Positions 45,611 through 45,848 of a DNA stretch of 45,848 nt are shown piece by piece; the first letter of the stretch is position 1, and every line of letters starts with the position of its first letter. The stretch comes from an uncultured Eggerthellaceae bacterium (GTDB taxonomy: Bacteria > Actinomycetota > Coriobacteriia > Coriobacteriales > Eggerthellaceae). Below the pieces are notes generated by a model that saw only the letters and a program-made list of their open reading frames with translations, was not told the origin of the DNA and made no database searches. The translations under genes and the position numbers were made by a program. The stretch is taken from contig CAJOJB010000003.1 in assembly GCA_905234635.1 (NCBI GenBank), positions 1-45,848 of the forward strand. The letters are read 5' to 3'.

Positions 45611-45848
45611 TCAGTACGTTGATGCGCGCGACTCTGTGAGGAGCCATGCGCCGTCGCGCTTCTCGGCCCGCAGGTCCTGCTGTAGACGCCAGGTATGGCG
45701 CCCGCCGCCAAACACAGCCGCGTTCACGCGCGAGCAGCCGCGGATGGTGGCTGTCTCCCCGCCGGGGGTGACCTTCACGTCTATCGAGTCGTGCTCGGTC
45801 GAGTAGTAGTTCAGCGTGCCGTCGAGCACGGCGTCGATGTAGGCGCGC
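45611..45848 (-). CDS. SnoaL/NTF2-like protein, 5' end outside window
   Basis: RAYIDAVLDGTLNYYSTEHDSIDVKVTPGGETATIRGCSRVNAAVFGGGRHTWRLQQDLRAEKRDGAWLLTESRASTY*; open at window end. Confidence 0.65.
   Translation of the reverse strand, partial: RAYIDAVLDGTLNYYSTEHDSIDVKVTPGGETATIRGCSRVNAAVFGGGRHTWRLQQDLRAEKRDGAWLLTESRASTY

Overview
The window looks like chromosome from an Eggerthellaceae/Coriobacteriia-type actinobacterium (taxonomy is inference from gene content, not tested). Positions 1-6 kb are the classic oriC-proximal block rpmH-rnpA-yidD-yidC-jag(khpB)-rsmG-parA-parB, with three perfect parS sites, one of which is merged with an intrinsic terminator. Positions 6-23 kb are core genes: rlmN, ddl, an exonuclease-DinG helicase, a giant M28-like protein with degenerate metal ligands, a DUF5679-like zinc protein, tRNA-Gly(CCC), an LCP protein, a frameshifted menE-menC fusion, an SDR flanked by two near-identical palindromic hairpins, and a DUF4126-like protein. 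Positions 23.5-34 kb are an accessory region dense in toxin-antitoxin genes and gene debris. It holds a ParE-type relic, an IS110/IS1111-type element with a candidate bridge/seek-RNA region flanked by an ~80-bp direct duplication, VapBC-like, an orphan XRE antitoxin, HigB with HigA-ImmA/IrrE, GIY-YIG, Mrr/HD/ATPase fragments, and Fic. Positions 34.7-41 kb carry a rubredoxin fusion, an orphan Nif11-type RiPP precursor, thpR, an Fe-S aldo/keto reductase, a KAP NTPase and AbiEi/AbiEii. Positions 41.3-45.5 kb are a divergent six-gene island of mostly uncharacterised proteins around an 18-bp perfect inverted repeat, next to a degenerate tRNA-like element. The best candidates for undescribed biology are the orphan Nif11-leader peptide and its chimeric relative, the IS1111-like element's 3' non-coding region, the six-gene island, and the pseudo-M28 giant protein. 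All calls come from reading the sequence; no database search was run.
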